DNA of 53,787 bases from Phycisphaerae bacterium (GCA_012729815.1 JAAYCJ010000267.1:1-53787); one strand, 5' to 3'. Shown: positions 8,963 through 17,892, counted from the first letter of the stretch. Notes: generated by a model not told the origin, from the letters alone. Numbers and translations are program-made.

Positions 8963-10105
8963 TCACTTGCGGCCGTACTGGTTGCCCGGCAGGGCTTTGA
9001 CCAGCCCTTTGAGCTGCAGCATGGTCAGGACGGATGAGACCTCAGCGGCGGGACGCTGGCAGATCTGGCAAATCGTGTCGATGTCGTTGGGGCCGGCGGT
9101 CAGGAAGTCCCAGACCTTGCGCTCGGGCTCCGAGAGATGGTCGGCCTGGGCGTCGCGAACGGTGATGCTCTGCGGATCGGCCGGCGCGCCGAGGGCTTGG
9201 GCCTGCTTCTTGAGCATGGCGGAGACCGACCCGAACTCATCGAGAATATCGTCGAGGCACATCACCAGCTTGGCTTTGCTCATTTTGATCAACTCATTGC
9301 AGCCGACGAACGTCGGTACGTCGATGGGGCCGGGAATTGCGAAGACCTCGCGATTGCAGTCGGCGGCCAGATGCGCGGTGATCAGAGCCCCGCTGGACTT
9401 CGGCGCCTCGATGACCAGCGTGCCCATCGACATCGCCGCCACGATGCGGTTGCGGGCGGGAAAGTTGCCGGGATCAGGAATGGCCTCCATCGGCAGTTCG
9501 CTGAGGATGGCTCCGTGTCCGTCGGCGATCTCGTCGAACAGGCCCCGGTGCTCGGGCGGATAGACGTTCAGCAGGCCCGCGCCCATCACCGCCACCGTGC
9601 GCCCGCCGCCGTGAATAGCGCCGCGATGGGCTTGGGAATCGATGCCTCGGGCCAGACCGGAGACGACGGTGAAACCGGCCTGGGCCAGCAGCGAGCCGAA
9701 CCGATAGGCCTGCTCCGAGCCGTAGCGCCCGGCCCGCCGTGTGCCAACGATGGCGATGGCGAGCTGGTCCTGTGGGCGAAACTCGCCCTTGACGTACAGG
9801 ACAGCCGGCGGGGAGGGGCTCTGCCGCAACAGCTCGGGATACTCCGGATCGACCATCGTGATGAGCGTAACCCCATTGGCCTCGGCCAGTTCCAGCTCGC
9901 GCTCGGGATTGACCGTGCGCAGCCCTTCGTGGATCTGCTGGGCCGTCGCCAGGCCGATGCCTTCGACCCCCTGCAGTTCCAGAATCGTCGCCCGGGAAAT
10001 CCGCTCGACGTCGCCGAATACATCCAACAGCCGGCGAAACCGCACCGCCCCCACACCGGACGCCAGATGCACCCGAAGCCAACACGTAAGCTCGTTGCGG
10101 TCCAT
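8963..10105 (-). CDS. dprA: DNA-processing protein DprA (Smf)
   Basis: DprA binds incoming single-stranded DNA and loads RecA during natural transformation. The order of parts is an N-terminal SAM/HhH-like region (LQGVEGIGLATAQQIHEGL), a Rossmann-like DNA-binding core (VGTRRAGRYGSEQAYRFG, VVSGLARGIDSQAHRGAI, GAGLLNVYPPEHR, FPARNRIVAAMS) and a C-terminal winged helix (about 310-380). I start at ATG 10105 (MDRNELTCWL); an in-frame ATG at 10135 would add ten residues. Length is 380 residues. Downstream of it lies def, upstream the low-GC cassette. No other competence gene is seen nearby. Confidence 0.94.
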   Translation of the reverse strand: MDRNELTCWLRVHLASGVGAVRFRRLLDVFGDVERISRATILELQGVEGIGLATAQQIHEGLRTVNPERELELAEANGVTLITMVDPEYPELLRQSPSPPAVLYVKGEFRPQDQLAIAIVGTRRAGRYGSEQAYRFGSLLAQAGFTVVSGLARGIDSQAHRGAIHGGGRTVAVMGAGLLNVYPPEHRGLFDEIADGHGAILSELPMEAIPDPGNFPARNRIVAAMSMGTLVIEAPKSSGALITAHLAADCNREVFAIPGPIDVPTFVGCNELIKMSKAKLVMCLDDILDEFGSVSAMLKKQAQALGAPADPQSITVRDAQADHLSEPERKVWDFLTAGPNDIDTICQICQRPAAEVSSVLTMLQLKGLVKALPGNQYGRK

Positions 10106-10158
10106 GCTGCTCCAACTAACCTGCCGCGTGATCATTATCCGTCGATGCTTGCGCAGAG

Positions 10159-10806
10159 CTACAGTCCCAGCTGCACCTCATCTTCCTTCGGTCTTCGCGA
10201 GAAGTACTTCGCTAGTTTCCGTCGAAGCTCTTCCCGGACTGCGACGGAGACCTGCAGGAGCTTGGCGGCAATAGGCACATCGTTGGCGCCTATAACCTTA
10301 TCGCACTCCACTCGGTACGCCCTCCTGAAGTCAATCATGTAGAAACTGCTCCTGATTTTTCCCTTCGGCGTATCCAGTTGATACTCAGGAAGGAGGCCAT
10401 GCGGTTCGTAGACAAACTGCTCCACAAAAGCATATCCCTTGCCAATCTGGAGTCTCTTCTGTCTCTCCTTCTCAGGGAGCTTGTGCCAGATGTCTTGAGG
10501 AACAGCCTGTTCTGGCATCATTTCTCGATTCACCCTTGTTAGGTCCTCCCCTAAATAGCCGTTTTTGAGGAATGTTGGGTTGATATCCGCCAATGGGGAC
10601 ACGGTTAGCATCCGATCGCCGATGGAACAGCAGGGCGTCAACACAACAACGTATTCAGGCCTGACAACGTTGATGTCGTACTTGTAGTGACGCGTATCTC
10701 GCCCAAGCGGTGAAGCCATGCTGACGTTGCAGAGTACGAATCCGGTCAGCACGTCACCTAGACGAAAGGCACGGTCGGGATGCTCCTCGTAGAACGATGG
10801 CTTCAC
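10159..10806 (-). CDS. Unknown protein, last gene of the low-GC TIGR04255 cassette
   Basis: I do not recognise this protein of 215 residues. It is soluble, with no signal peptide or membrane segment. It opens with GDVLTGFVLCNVS and holds VVVLTPCCSIGDRMLTVSPL around residues 53-72. That shape (hydrophobic strand, T-x-x-C-x-I, then a short run to a PL pair) reminds me of proteins from variable islands that carry a VxSQTCDI-like motif, but this is only an impression. The C-terminus is basic, then acidic. It starts at GTG 10806, overlapping the stop of the 73-residue gene as GTGA, with GGAG about ten bases before it. GC content is clearly lower than in dprA and aroB on either side. Confidence 0.75.
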   Translation of the reverse strand: MKPSFYEEHPDRAFRLGDVLTGFVLCNVSMASPLGRDTRHYKYDINVVRPEYVVVLTPCCSIGDRMLTVSPLADINPTFLKNGYLGEDLTRVNREMMPEQAVPQDIWHKLPEKERQKRLQIGKGYAFVEQFVYEPHGLLPEYQLDTPKGKIRSSFYMIDFRRAYRVECDKVIGANDVPIAAKLLQVSVAVREELRRKLAKYFSRRPKEDEVQLGL

Positions 10807-11024
10807 CGGTCGTAGAACTCCGAGACGTCATGAACTCCCGTCTTCGCGATTCGTCGCTCATCGCTGAGAAAATCTCTCCTAATAGAGATGTGCACCACCC
10901 CAAGGAACTCCCCCGCAAGGCTCACTTTCACGCCGACCATGTAGCGGTCGAATGGGACCTCGATAATCTGGGACGGCCTCTGGTAGCTCCCTGTCCCCTC
11001 CTCGGGTAGTAGCTGTCTACGCAT
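10803..11024 (-). CDS. Small unknown protein, middle gene of the TIGR04255 cassette
   Basis: Seventy-three residues, unrecognised. The middle reads as beta strands (SQIIEVPFDRYMVGVKVSL, then GEFLGVVHISI) followed by a charged helix. The start is well supported by GAGGAGG six bases before ATG 11024. It overlaps the TIGR04255 gene by eight bases and the next gene by four, so translational coupling across all three is likely. No signal peptide or known motif is visible. It could be a small partner or antitoxin-like subunit, but nothing in the sequence proves it. Confidence 0.7.
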   Translation of the reverse strand: MRRQLLPEEGTGSYQRPSQIIEVPFDRYMVGVKVSLAGEFLGVVHISIRRDFLSDERRIAKTGVHDVSEFYDR

Positions 11025-11802
11025 CGCTATCCTCCTCGGGTCTCTGCCGCATGTGCTTGATGACTGGTTCCTTTATCGTTCTCTCAAATTCGTCCGCAAC
11101 TAGGCCATGAAGCGTGTCTGTAGTCCTGAGATATTCGGAACTGGGAACGCCCTCTGCATATCCATCAAAATCTAGCGAGTAGGTTATCTTCTCCCCTCTG
11201 GTATCCAGGCGTTCTCGGAAAGTAAGGCGGCATTCACTCTCACGCCTGACCCTCGCGACGACTTCGCATTCAAGTACCTCCTCAACTGCAAATCGCTCAA
11301 CTGGCAGAGCAGAATTGTACCACTCCCTGAAGCTCGACGTGCTCAACTCCGACGGAAGGGGGCATTCATCAATGTACCGCAACCCGATACGCAGAAACTT
11401 CGGAACTGCAACTACCTCCAAAAACCTAGCCACTGCAAACTCGATCGCGTCGCGGAACCTCGGGGTGGCGGCGGGATTGTTGTACGTCTTATGAACCGTA
11501 GAGGAGATGTCCAGCGAGTCGCTGTGAACATTGAGAGATACTCCATCCGGCGAAGCAAAACGCCATATTTTCTTTACAGCAAGACTCTCCTCGCCCCCCA
11601 CCAAGTCCTCGACCTTGGCACCTTCACCAATATCAGCAATCAAGAGATTCCGGCGGAGTTGCAGGGAAGACTCCGGGAACTGCTCCATGATCCGGACCTG
11701 GTATTCTCCAATCTTCTCCTCGATGAAAAAGAGATTAGGATAGCGAATCTGGAAAACAACCTGCTTCACGGTAGGTCTCGGAAATACCTCAGCTATGGTC
11801 AT
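11017..11802 (-). CDS. TIGR04255 family protein
   Basis: A member of a sporadically distributed family of unknown function. The hallmark is the N-terminal stretch RPTVKQVVFQIRYPN, matching the family pattern of a Pro, then a strand E/Q-VVF-x-I-R-F/Y. Further matches are IWRFASPDGVSLNVHSDSL, FLRIGLRYIDECPLP and the 261-residue length. I start at ATG 11802 with GGGAGA upstream; a GTG at 11826 is also open. It is the first of three overlapping genes. The cassette has lower GC than its housekeeping neighbours, which suggests transfer into the gap between aroB and dprA. Confidence 0.8.
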   Translation of the reverse strand: MTIAEVFPRPTVKQVVFQIRYPNLFFIEEKIGEYQVRIMEQFPESSLQLRRNLLIADIGEGAKVEDLVGGEESLAVKKIWRFASPDGVSLNVHSDSLDISSTVHKTYNNPAATPRFRDAIEFAVARFLEVVAVPKFLRIGLRYIDECPLPSELSTSSFREWYNSALPVERFAVEEVLECEVVARVRRESECRLTFRERLDTRGEKITYSLDFDGYAEGVPSSEYLRTTDTLHGLVADEFERTIKEPVIKHMRQRPEEDSDA

Positions 11803-11859
11803 GGCCAACGATCTCCCGGCTCGCACATCAACGATACTGTAGCATTCAGAGCATCTGTA

Positions 11860-11887
11860 AGCATAACAGCAATATGGGGATTGTCAC
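11860..11887 (-). promoter_or_regulatory. Possible promoter for the TIGR04255 cassette
   Basis: Read on the minus strand: GTGACA (11887-11882), a 16-base spacer, then TATGCT (11865-11860). It lies about 60 bases upstream of the first gene of the cassette and downstream of aroB, so the cassette may be transcribed on its own. Confidence 0.45.
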
Positions 11888-11926
11888 CTCGCCCTCGGTG
11901 TTTCACAAGAATAAACACCACCGTTC

Positions 11927-13042
11927 TCACGACACAACCACATCTTCTGACGGTCGCCTGGACAGTATATACTCGATGCCCTCCCTGATGACTTCCGTGG
12001 ACAGATCGTCGAAAACTCCAAACTGGCCGATGGCGGTGGGCAAAACGAAGCGGATTTTGCCGGCTTGGGCCTTTTTGTCGCGCTTCATCAGGTCGAGCAT
12101 CTGTTGCGGATCGAGATCGCGCGTGCGCGTGGGCAGGTTGAAACGGGCGATCAGGGCTTCCATACGGTCGAAGTCGGCCGCGGCGAAGCGGTTCATTTCG
12201 CGGGCGATGAAGCCGGCTGCGACCATGCCGAGGGCGACCGCTTCGCCGTGGCGATAGCGGTCGTAGCCGCCCTGCACCTCGATGGCGTGGCCGACGGTGT
12301 GGCCGAAGTTCAGGATGGCCCGCAATCCCGATTCCCGCTCGTCAGCCCCGACGACCTCAGCCTTGATCCGGCAGTTGCGGGCCAGCAACGGCTCGATGAC
12401 CGCCGGTTCGAGGGCCAGAATGCGATCCACCTGTTGCTCGTGGAGCTCAAAGAACGCGGCGTCGCGGATCACGCCGTGCTTGATGCTCTCAGCCAAACCC
12501 GCCCGGATGTCGCGATCGGAGAGGGTCTTGAGGGTGTCGATGTCCATCAACACCATCCGCGGCTGATGGAACACGCCCACCAAATTCTTGCCGCGTGGCA
12601 GGTTGACCGCCGTCTTGCCGCCGACGCTGGCGTCGATATCAGCTTCCAGAGTCGTGGGAACCTGAACAAAGGGCACGCCGCGCAGCCACGTGCCGGCCAC
12701 GAACCCGGTCAGATCGCCGACCACCCCCCCACCCAACGCGACCAGGCACGAACTCCGATCACACTCAGCGTCGTAGAGGGTCTGGTAGATCGCCTCGGCC
12801 ACCGCCAGCGATTTGCTCCGGTCGCCGGGCGCAATGACGTGGCGAGCCAGGACGAAACCAGCCGCCTCAAGGGACTTCTCAGCCGTCGGACCATAGTAGC
12901 CGTAGACGGTCTCGTCACTAACCAGGCAGACCCGTCGGCTGCGGACGACCTCGGTCAGTCGCGAACCCAATTGACTGAGAAGGCCGGGGCCGACGTGGAT
13001 CGGATAGCTGCGGTCGCCAAGAGGTACAGTAACACTTTCCAT
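11927..13042 (-). CDS. aroB: 3-dehydroquinate synthase
   Basis: Second step of the shikimate pathway: DAHP to 3-dehydroquinate, NAD- and zinc-dependent, in the cytosol. The 371 residues show the NAD-binding SCLVALGGGVVGDLTGF (about 98-114), the substrate loop QVPTTLEADIDASVGGKT (127-144; most relatives have LLAQVDAS, so the LEADIDAS variant is slightly unusual) and the metal ligands in LAESIKHG, NFGHTVGHAIE (245-255) and RHGEAVA. The start ATG 13042 sits close to the predicted lipoprotein gene upstream on the same strand. Other shikimate genes are not in the window. Confidence 0.95.
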   Translation of the reverse strand: MESVTVPLGDRSYPIHVGPGLLSQLGSRLTEVVRSRRVCLVSDETVYGYYGPTAEKSLEAAGFVLARHVIAPGDRSKSLAVAEAIYQTLYDAECDRSSCLVALGGGVVGDLTGFVAGTWLRGVPFVQVPTTLEADIDASVGGKTAVNLPRGKNLVGVFHQPRMVLMDIDTLKTLSDRDIRAGLAESIKHGVIRDAAFFELHEQQVDRILALEPAVIEPLLARNCRIKAEVVGADERESGLRAILNFGHTVGHAIEVQGGYDRYRHGEAVALGMVAAGFIAREMNRFAAADFDRMEALIARFNLPTRTRDLDPQQMLDLMKRDKKAQAGKIRFVLPTAIGQFGVFDDLSTEVIREGIEYILSRRPSEDVVVS

Positions 13043-13066
13043 AAATAAATCCGCCGCATCGCCCGG

Positions 13067-13816
13067 TCATTTCAGGAACGAAGAACCCTTCATCGATCGT
13101 GCGGTGGTGATTCTCACGATCAGGTAGGCGGCTGTCAATACACAAACCAGTGCCAGCACCAGGGTCGGAAAACCTGGCGTCGCCGACCCTCGCGACGATG
13201 GAATGCCCAGCAGTACGCCCATAAACACCGGAACGGTCAGAACTTGAGGCCCTGCCGGATCGGCTGGCTGATCGGTTCGACAGGCCATGAAGTAGCCCAA
13301 GGCAAAAACGGGAACGCCTTTGCGGAACTTTTGCGGGTCTCGAACAGTAAATAATTGAAAAGGACTGCGGTACCGGTCGTCAAACAGGACGACGCTCCAG
13401 CAGTGATCCTGCTCGGGAAGATGGAGTTGGTGATCAACGTTCTCGGCGGAGCCGAAGATGCCTTTGACCAGACATAGCCTGCCTCTGAAATCTCCCGCAT
13501 CCGCGAATATTCTGTTCAAGGAGACGGCTGGGCCAAGTATTTCTGTTATTTCGTCAGTCAATACCATATCGCCCGTGCCCGCGGGTGACAACCCGATGGC
13601 CAGCCGATCCGAGGCGTCGAGCATTTGGGCGACGATCCAGGCAGGAATTTCGGTTTGGCCGTCGGCAAGGAGATCAACCGCCCGACGTTCCGCGGTGCGG
13701 AGGCCGGGCTCGAAGGGACCGGAGGCCGGGTTTTGAACGTAAGCCTTTGCTGAGCAGGCACTTAAAGCCATATTGATGACTATCAACATCGCCCTGATCT
13801 TTTGACAAGTCATCAT
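13067..13816 (-). CDS. Predicted lipoprotein with C-terminal membrane helix, unknown
   Basis: Unrecognised, 249 residues. The N-terminus (MMTCQKIRAMLIVINMALSAC) has a short hydrophobic run ending in LSAC, a fair lipobox. The body is a soluble domain, and about 20 residues before the end lies one hydrophobic helix (TLVLALVCVLTAAYLIVRI) followed by a short basic tail. Anchoring at both ends would be unusual. A TATAAT sits upstream on the minus strand. It is 24 bases upstream of aroB and could share its transcript. AT-richer codon use than aroB is seen in the 5' part. Confidence 0.7.
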   Translation of the reverse strand: MMTCQKIRAMLIVINMALSACSAKAYVQNPASGPFEPGLRTAERRAVDLLADGQTEIPAWIVAQMLDASDRLAIGLSPAGTGDMVLTDEITEILGPAVSLNRIFADAGDFRGRLCLVKGIFGSAENVDHQLHLPEQDHCWSVVLFDDRYRSPFQLFTVRDPQKFRKGVPVFALGYFMACRTDQPADPAGPQVLTVPVFMGVLLGIPSSRGSATPGFPTLVLALVCVLTAAYLIVRITTARSMKGSSFLK

Positions 13817-13904
13817 GATGATTATAAGCCAATGCTACATAAATACTTAGGACAACAAATTCGGGGTTCCCGTGAGATTCTTACGGGTTTTGCCCGAGTT
13901 TGTC

Positions 13905-13933
13905 TTGACTGAACCCACACCCTATTTTAGAAT
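13905..13933 (+). promoter_or_regulatory. Strong promoter placed for a leaderless folC mRNA
   Basis: TTGACT at 13905-13910, a 17-base spacer, TAGAAT at 13928-13933. The ATG chosen for folC begins at 13941, exactly where transcription should start, eight bases after the -10 box ends. No ribosome binding site precedes that ATG. Confidence 0.65.
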
Positions 13934-13940
13934 GATCGCT

Positions 13941-15368
13941 ATGGTTCGGACAGCACCAAAAGCCAAGAGAACGAGCACGACCAAGGAAGTACGCAAGAAG
14001 CGGCGCAGCAGCCCTTCAGCGGGGCTGAAGAGTTATGAAACCGCATTGCGCTTTCTGGGCACATTCACCGACTACGAGCGGATGTCTCGCGTCGGGTACA
14101 ATCATACCACGTTCAATCTGACGCGGATGCAGAAGCTCCTGGCGTCGGTCAACCGGCCGCACCGCGAGTTCCGGTCGATCCACATCGCCGGGACCAAGGG
14201 CAAGGGGTCCACCGCGACGATGCTGGCCCACATGCTGCGGGGCTGCGGGTTTAACGTCGGTCTGTACACGTCGCCGCACCTGGTGGACATGCGCGAGCGG
14301 ATCGTAGTCAACGATGAGATGATCAGTCAGGCGGACTTCGTGCGGCTGCTCAATGAGTTGGTGCCGACGCTTCGGGCCATGCCCACGACCAACCGGGCCA
14401 CGTTTTTCGAGATCATCACTTCGATCGCCTTCATGTACTTTGCCGAAAAGAAGGTGGATTTCGCGGTGATCGAGACGGGTCTGGGCGGCCGGCTTGACAG
14501 CACGAACGTGATCAAGCCGGAGGTCTGTGCGATCACGACGATCGCCCTGGACCACATTCACCAGTTGGGCAACACGGTGGAGAAGATCGCGGTGGAGAAG
14601 GCCGGGATCTTCAAGACGGGCGTGCCGGTGGTGAGCGTGCCGCAGACGCCCGAGGTCCGGTCGGTGCTGATGAAGACGGCTAAGAGCGTAAAAGCTCCGC
14701 TTAAGTTCACCGGAGATGAGATAGATTTCAGCTATCGGTTCGAGTCGAGTCGGGTCGCGGGCCCGCACACGCGGATCTGCCTGAACACCCCTCGAAGCCG
14801 GTTCGAGCACCTGGCGGTTCCGCTGCCGGGCGAACATCAGGCCATCAACTGCGGTTTGGCGCTGGCGGTGGTCGACGCCCTGCGGGAACGCGGTTTCGAG
14901 ATCCAGGACAACGGCGTTCTGGAGGGGTTGAATCGGACGAAACTTTCGGGCCGGATGGAGCTGATCTGCCAGGACCCGCGGATTTTGATCGACGGCGCCC
15001 ATAATCCCACGAGCATGGAGGCGCTGATCAAGACCATCGGTCAACACGTAATCTACGACTCGATGGTGGTGATCTTCGGGTGCGCAGCCGACAAAGACGT
15101 GGATGGCATGATGGACCAGATCGCTTTGGGCGCCGATAAGGTGATCTTTACGAAGAACGGCTCGATCCGTTCGGCCGATCCGGAAGAGCTGGCCCTTCGC
15201 TTCGAGGAGCGGACGGGCCGGATGGCCCAGTGGGCGTCGGATGTCGGCGAGGCGATCCGCACGGCGGCGTCGGTGGCGACCCGAGGGGATCTGATCTGCA
15301 TCACCGGATCATTCTACCTGGCGGGCGAAGCCAAGAAGCACCTGATTGACCGCGGCTTGATGAAGTAG
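13941..15368 (+). CDS. folC: Bifunctional folylpolyglutamate/dihydrofolate synthase
   Basis: Adds glutamate to dihydropteroate and folates, ATP-dependent, in the cytosol. It is a Mur ligase fold: P-loop GTKGKGST at about 84-91, TSPHLVDMRERI, IETGLGGRLDSTNVI, AITTIALDHIHQLGNTVEKIAVEKAGI, a C-terminal domain with SGRMEL, LIDGAHNPTSM and the closing FITGSFYLAGEA type end. The first 28 residues are a basic, Lys/Arg-rich tail not usual in FolC. I choose ATG 13941, with a possible 13932 region start ignored because that ATG is out of frame; the open frame extends back to 13872 but the promoter at 13905-13933 lies inside that extension. A clear terminator follows. Confidence 0.92.
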   Translation: MVRTAPKAKRTSTTKEVRKKRRSSPSAGLKSYETALRFLGTFTDYERMSRVGYNHTTFNLTRMQKLLASVNRPHREFRSIHIAGTKGKGSTATMLAHMLRGCGFNVGLYTSPHLVDMRERIVVNDEMISQADFVRLLNELVPTLRAMPTTNRATFFEIITSIAFMYFAEKKVDFAVIETGLGGRLDSTNVIKPEVCAITTIALDHIHQLGNTVEKIAVEKAGIFKTGVPVVSVPQTPEVRSVLMKTAKSVKAPLKFTGDEIDFSYRFESSRVAGPHTRICLNTPRSRFEHLAVPLPGEHQAINCGLALAVVDALRERGFEIQDNGVLEGLNRTKLSGRMELICQDPRILIDGAHNPTSMEALIKTIGQHVIYDSMVVIFGCAADKDVDGMMDQIALGADKVIFTKNGSIRSADPEELALRFEERTGRMAQWASDVGEAIRTAASVATRGDLICITGSFYLAGEAKKHLIDRGLMK

Positions 15369-15399
15369 TCGCAGCCGACGGATGACGGAACGAATCAGA

Positions 15400-15431
15400 A
15401 GCGGGCTATTACGCAATAGTCCGCTTTTTTT
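15400..15431 (+). terminator. Intrinsic terminator after folC
   Basis: An 11-bp stem with one G-T pair (AGCGGGCTATT at 15400-15410 against AATAGTCCGCT at 15415-15425), a four-base loop ACGC, then seven T. It separates folC from the radical SAM gene. Confidence 0.85.
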
Positions 15432-15556
15432 GTTGGATCGACAAGGAGGCGACGGGTTCTGCCATTCCGGCGTGCCGGAAGGGGGAAAAACTCTCCGGCG
15501 AGACCAGGAAACACAGAAACACCGTCGAGGGCGACACAAAAGGACGAGCAACCACG

Positions 15557-16588
15557 GTGAGACCACTGACTTCGGCAGGGAAAAAGGCGAGGCTGTTGCG
15601 GACGTACGTGGGCGGGTACCCGATGTGGCTCGCCTGGCAGGTGACGTACCGGTGCAATTTCCGATGCGGGTTCTGCGGGTATTGGAACTCACCGGAAGGC
15701 AAGCTGCCCGAGCAGACGGTGGAACAGTTCGTCTACGGCTCCGAGCAGTTGGCGCGGGCGGGCTCGATGCTGATCTCGCTGGCCGGGGGCGAGCCGCTGT
15801 TGCGGGAGGATCTGCCGGCGATCGTGCGGGCGGTGGCCCGCTGGCACCTGCCGTTCGTGACGACCAACGGCTATCTGATGACGACGGACCTGGCCCGGGA
15901 GCTCTATGAAGCGGGGCTTTGGGGGGTTTCGATCAGCCTGGACTACGCCGATCCGGCCCAACACGACCGCCGTCGCGGCGTCAAGGGGGCCCATGCCCGA
16001 GCCGTCGAGGCGCTCGATCATCTGGCCCGAGCTCGAAAGTGGAAATGGCAGCGGCTGAACGTGATGGCGGTTCTGATGCACGACAACCTGGACGACCTGG
16101 ATGAATTGGCGCGGCTCGCCCATGAGCACAATGCTTATTTCATGATACAGCCTTATTGTGCTTTGAAGACCGGCGATCGGCGGTTCACCTGCACCGAGCC
16201 GGATATTTCGGAGAAGCTGCTGGCGTTTCGGGCTCGGCACCCGAACGTTTTGAGCAATCCGTACTTTTTGAGCAAGTTCGGCGTGGCCCTCAACGGCGGG
16301 GTGGGCGGCTGCCGGGCGGGTCGGGCGTTTTTTAACATTGACAGTGTCGGTAATGTAGCTATATGCGTGGAAAATCGGTATGATCCGGTGGGCAATCTGT
16401 ATCGCGACGAGGTGATGGACCTGTTCCATCGGATGCGGCAGGCCTCGCGGGTGAATCGGTGCCGGTGCTGCTGGTACAACTGCCGGGGGGAAGTGGAGAG
16501 CTTGTACCAACCGTACGGGCTGTTCCGGAGCCTGCCGACGTACCTGTTCGACCGCGGACGAGCGCCGGAAAAGTCGCCGGTGTGGTAG
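15557..16588 (+). CDS. Radical SAM protein with cysteine-rich C-terminus
   Basis: A radical SAM enzyme of unknown substrate. The cluster motif is CNFRCGFC at 33-40 (Cys33, Cys37, Cys40), followed by SLAGGEPLLREDLP, the GGEP SAM-binding strand, and VSISLDYADPAQHD. The C-terminal part has a SPASM-like layout: one Cys before RAGRAFFNIDSVGNVAIC and then NRCRCCWYNCRGE, enough ligands for one auxiliary iron-sulfur cluster. Such enzymes modify peptides, cofactors or sugars; no precursor peptide is seen next to it. Start is GTG 15557 with AAGGACG about ten bases before. Length is 343 residues. Its neighbours do not reveal a pathway. Confidence 0.85.
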   Translation: MRPLTSAGKKARLLRTYVGGYPMWLAWQVTYRCNFRCGFCGYWNSPEGKLPEQTVEQFVYGSEQLARAGSMLISLAGGEPLLREDLPAIVRAVARWHLPFVTTNGYLMTTDLARELYEAGLWGVSISLDYADPAQHDRRRGVKGAHARAVEALDHLARARKWKWQRLNVMAVLMHDNLDDLDELARLAHEHNAYFMIQPYCALKTGDRRFTCTEPDISEKLLAFRARHPNVLSNPYFLSKFGVALNGGVGGCRAGRAFFNIDSVGNVAICVENRYDPVGNLYRDEVMDLFHRMRQASRVNRCRCCWYNCRGEVESLYQPYGLFRSLPTYLFDRGRAPEKSPVW

Positions 16589-16674
16589 GATCGGCGGTTC
16601 ACGGGCCCACCGTTTGAGGGAGAACGGTGATTTGTTGACGGTGTCTGGGGGGTTGAGAGAATAGAGTATAAGGT

Positions 16675-17760
16675 ATGGCGGATAGACTGGCGATTATCGG
16701 TTTTCCTTTTTCGGGCAAGACGACGGTGCTGCAGGCGGCGTGCGGGATCGGCCGGGAGCACCTTCACGCGGGCGGCGAGTCGGGCGAGCATATCGGCACC
16801 CTCAAACACGAGCACGATCCGCGGCTGTTGCGGCTGGCGGAGATCTATGAGTCGCGGAAGCTGACGCCGCTGACGCTGGAGTTGTGGGACTTTCCGGGTT
16901 TCGATTTGACGACCGAACCGGGGCGGCAGCACGCCCGCCGGCTTCTGGCTGAGGTCCGGCAGTGCGATCTTCTGGTGATCGTGCTGAGGGCGTTCGAGAA
17001 TCCGTCGGTGCCGCAGTACCGCGACCGGATCGATCCAGCGGCGGACCTGGACGAGCTGATGGAGGAATTCGTCTTCGCGGACATGGACCAGTTGTCGCGG
17101 CGGATCGAGAAGCTCGAACAGCAGCAGAAGAAGCCCAGCCCGACGCGCGAGCAGGAGAAGAAGGAGATTGCCCTACTGAAGCGCTGCCTGGAGGCGTTGG
17201 AGGCGGGCCAGGGGCTGCACGAGGTGGTGCATGGGGCGGAAGAGGACAAGATGCTGCGCAGCTTCGCCCTTTTGACCCAGCGTCCGTGCGTGGTTATTAT
17301 TAATGTGGATGAGAATAGACTGGGACAGGAGTTCGCCCTCAAGCCGCACCCGATGGTGCGGTCGTCGTTGGTGTGCGCCGTGGAGTACGAGCGTCAGCTC
17401 CAGGAGTTGTCGGACGAGGACCGCGAGGTGTTTCTATCGGAAGCCGGGATCACCGAGTTGCTGGCCGACCGGCTGGCGGAGGCGGCGATGTCGGCAATGG
17501 GTCGGATCAGGTTCTATACCGCGGGCGACAATGAGGCACGGGCCTGGCCGCTGGGCGCGGGGATCAGCGCGGTCGAGGCGGCGGGCAAGATCCACTCGGA
17601 CATTGCCCGCGGGTTCATTCGGGCTGAGACGATCGCGTACGCGGACATTGACGCGTTGGGCGCGGTGAAGGAGGCCCGATCGGCGGGCAAGCTGCGGCTT
17701 GAAGGCAAGGATTACGTCATCAAGGACGGCGACGTAATTTTCTTCCGGTTCAATATATAG
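16675..17760 (+). CDS. YchF/OLA1-like GTP-binding protein with TGS domain
   Basis: A TRAFAC-class P-loop NTPase related to YchF, an ATPase tied to ribosomes and stress. Walker A is GFPFSGKTT at 9-17, where YchF has GLPNVGKST, so the G1 motif is divergent. The DxPG motif is WDFPGFD. A coiled coil with EKLEQQQKK lies near 140, as in the YchF helical insert. The G4 position reads NVDE, like the NxxE of YchF that favours ATP over GTP. The C-terminal TGS-like domain has TAGDNEARAWPLGAG, AAGKIHSDIARGFIRAETIAY and DGDVIFFRFNI, close to true YchF. A weak promoter (TTGACG 16635-16640, GAGAAT 16657-16662) and a small hairpin (16608-16629) lie before it. Length is 361 residues. Confidence 0.88.
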   Translation: MADRLAIIGFPFSGKTTVLQAACGIGREHLHAGGESGEHIGTLKHEHDPRLLRLAEIYESRKLTPLTLELWDFPGFDLTTEPGRQHARRLLAEVRQCDLLVIVLRAFENPSVPQYRDRIDPAADLDELMEEFVFADMDQLSRRIEKLEQQQKKPSPTREQEKKEIALLKRCLEALEAGQGLHEVVHGAEEDKMLRSFALLTQRPCVVIINVDENRLGQEFALKPHPMVRSSLVCAVEYERQLQELSDEDREVFLSEAGITELLADRLAEAAMSAMGRIRFYTAGDNEARAWPLGAGISAVEAAGKIHSDIARGFIRAETIAYADIDALGAVKEARSAGKLRLEGKDYVIKDGDVIFFRFNI

Positions 17761-17892
17761 ATTGGTAGCAATCAGGAGAGCCGACCCCGGCGCAGCGACG
17801 GCGCTCGGCCGGACCGGTCGGCAAGCGGCGTTTTTGGATGCAGAGGCCCTGGCCGACGAGGCGGGCGTCTCTGATCAAAGGAGACAGGGGAT

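Noticed and set aside
13870-13890. Hairpin CCCGTGAG-ATT-CTTACGGG followed by TTTT as a terminator
   Set aside because: No plus-strand gene lies upstream of it to be terminated, and the T run is only four bases.
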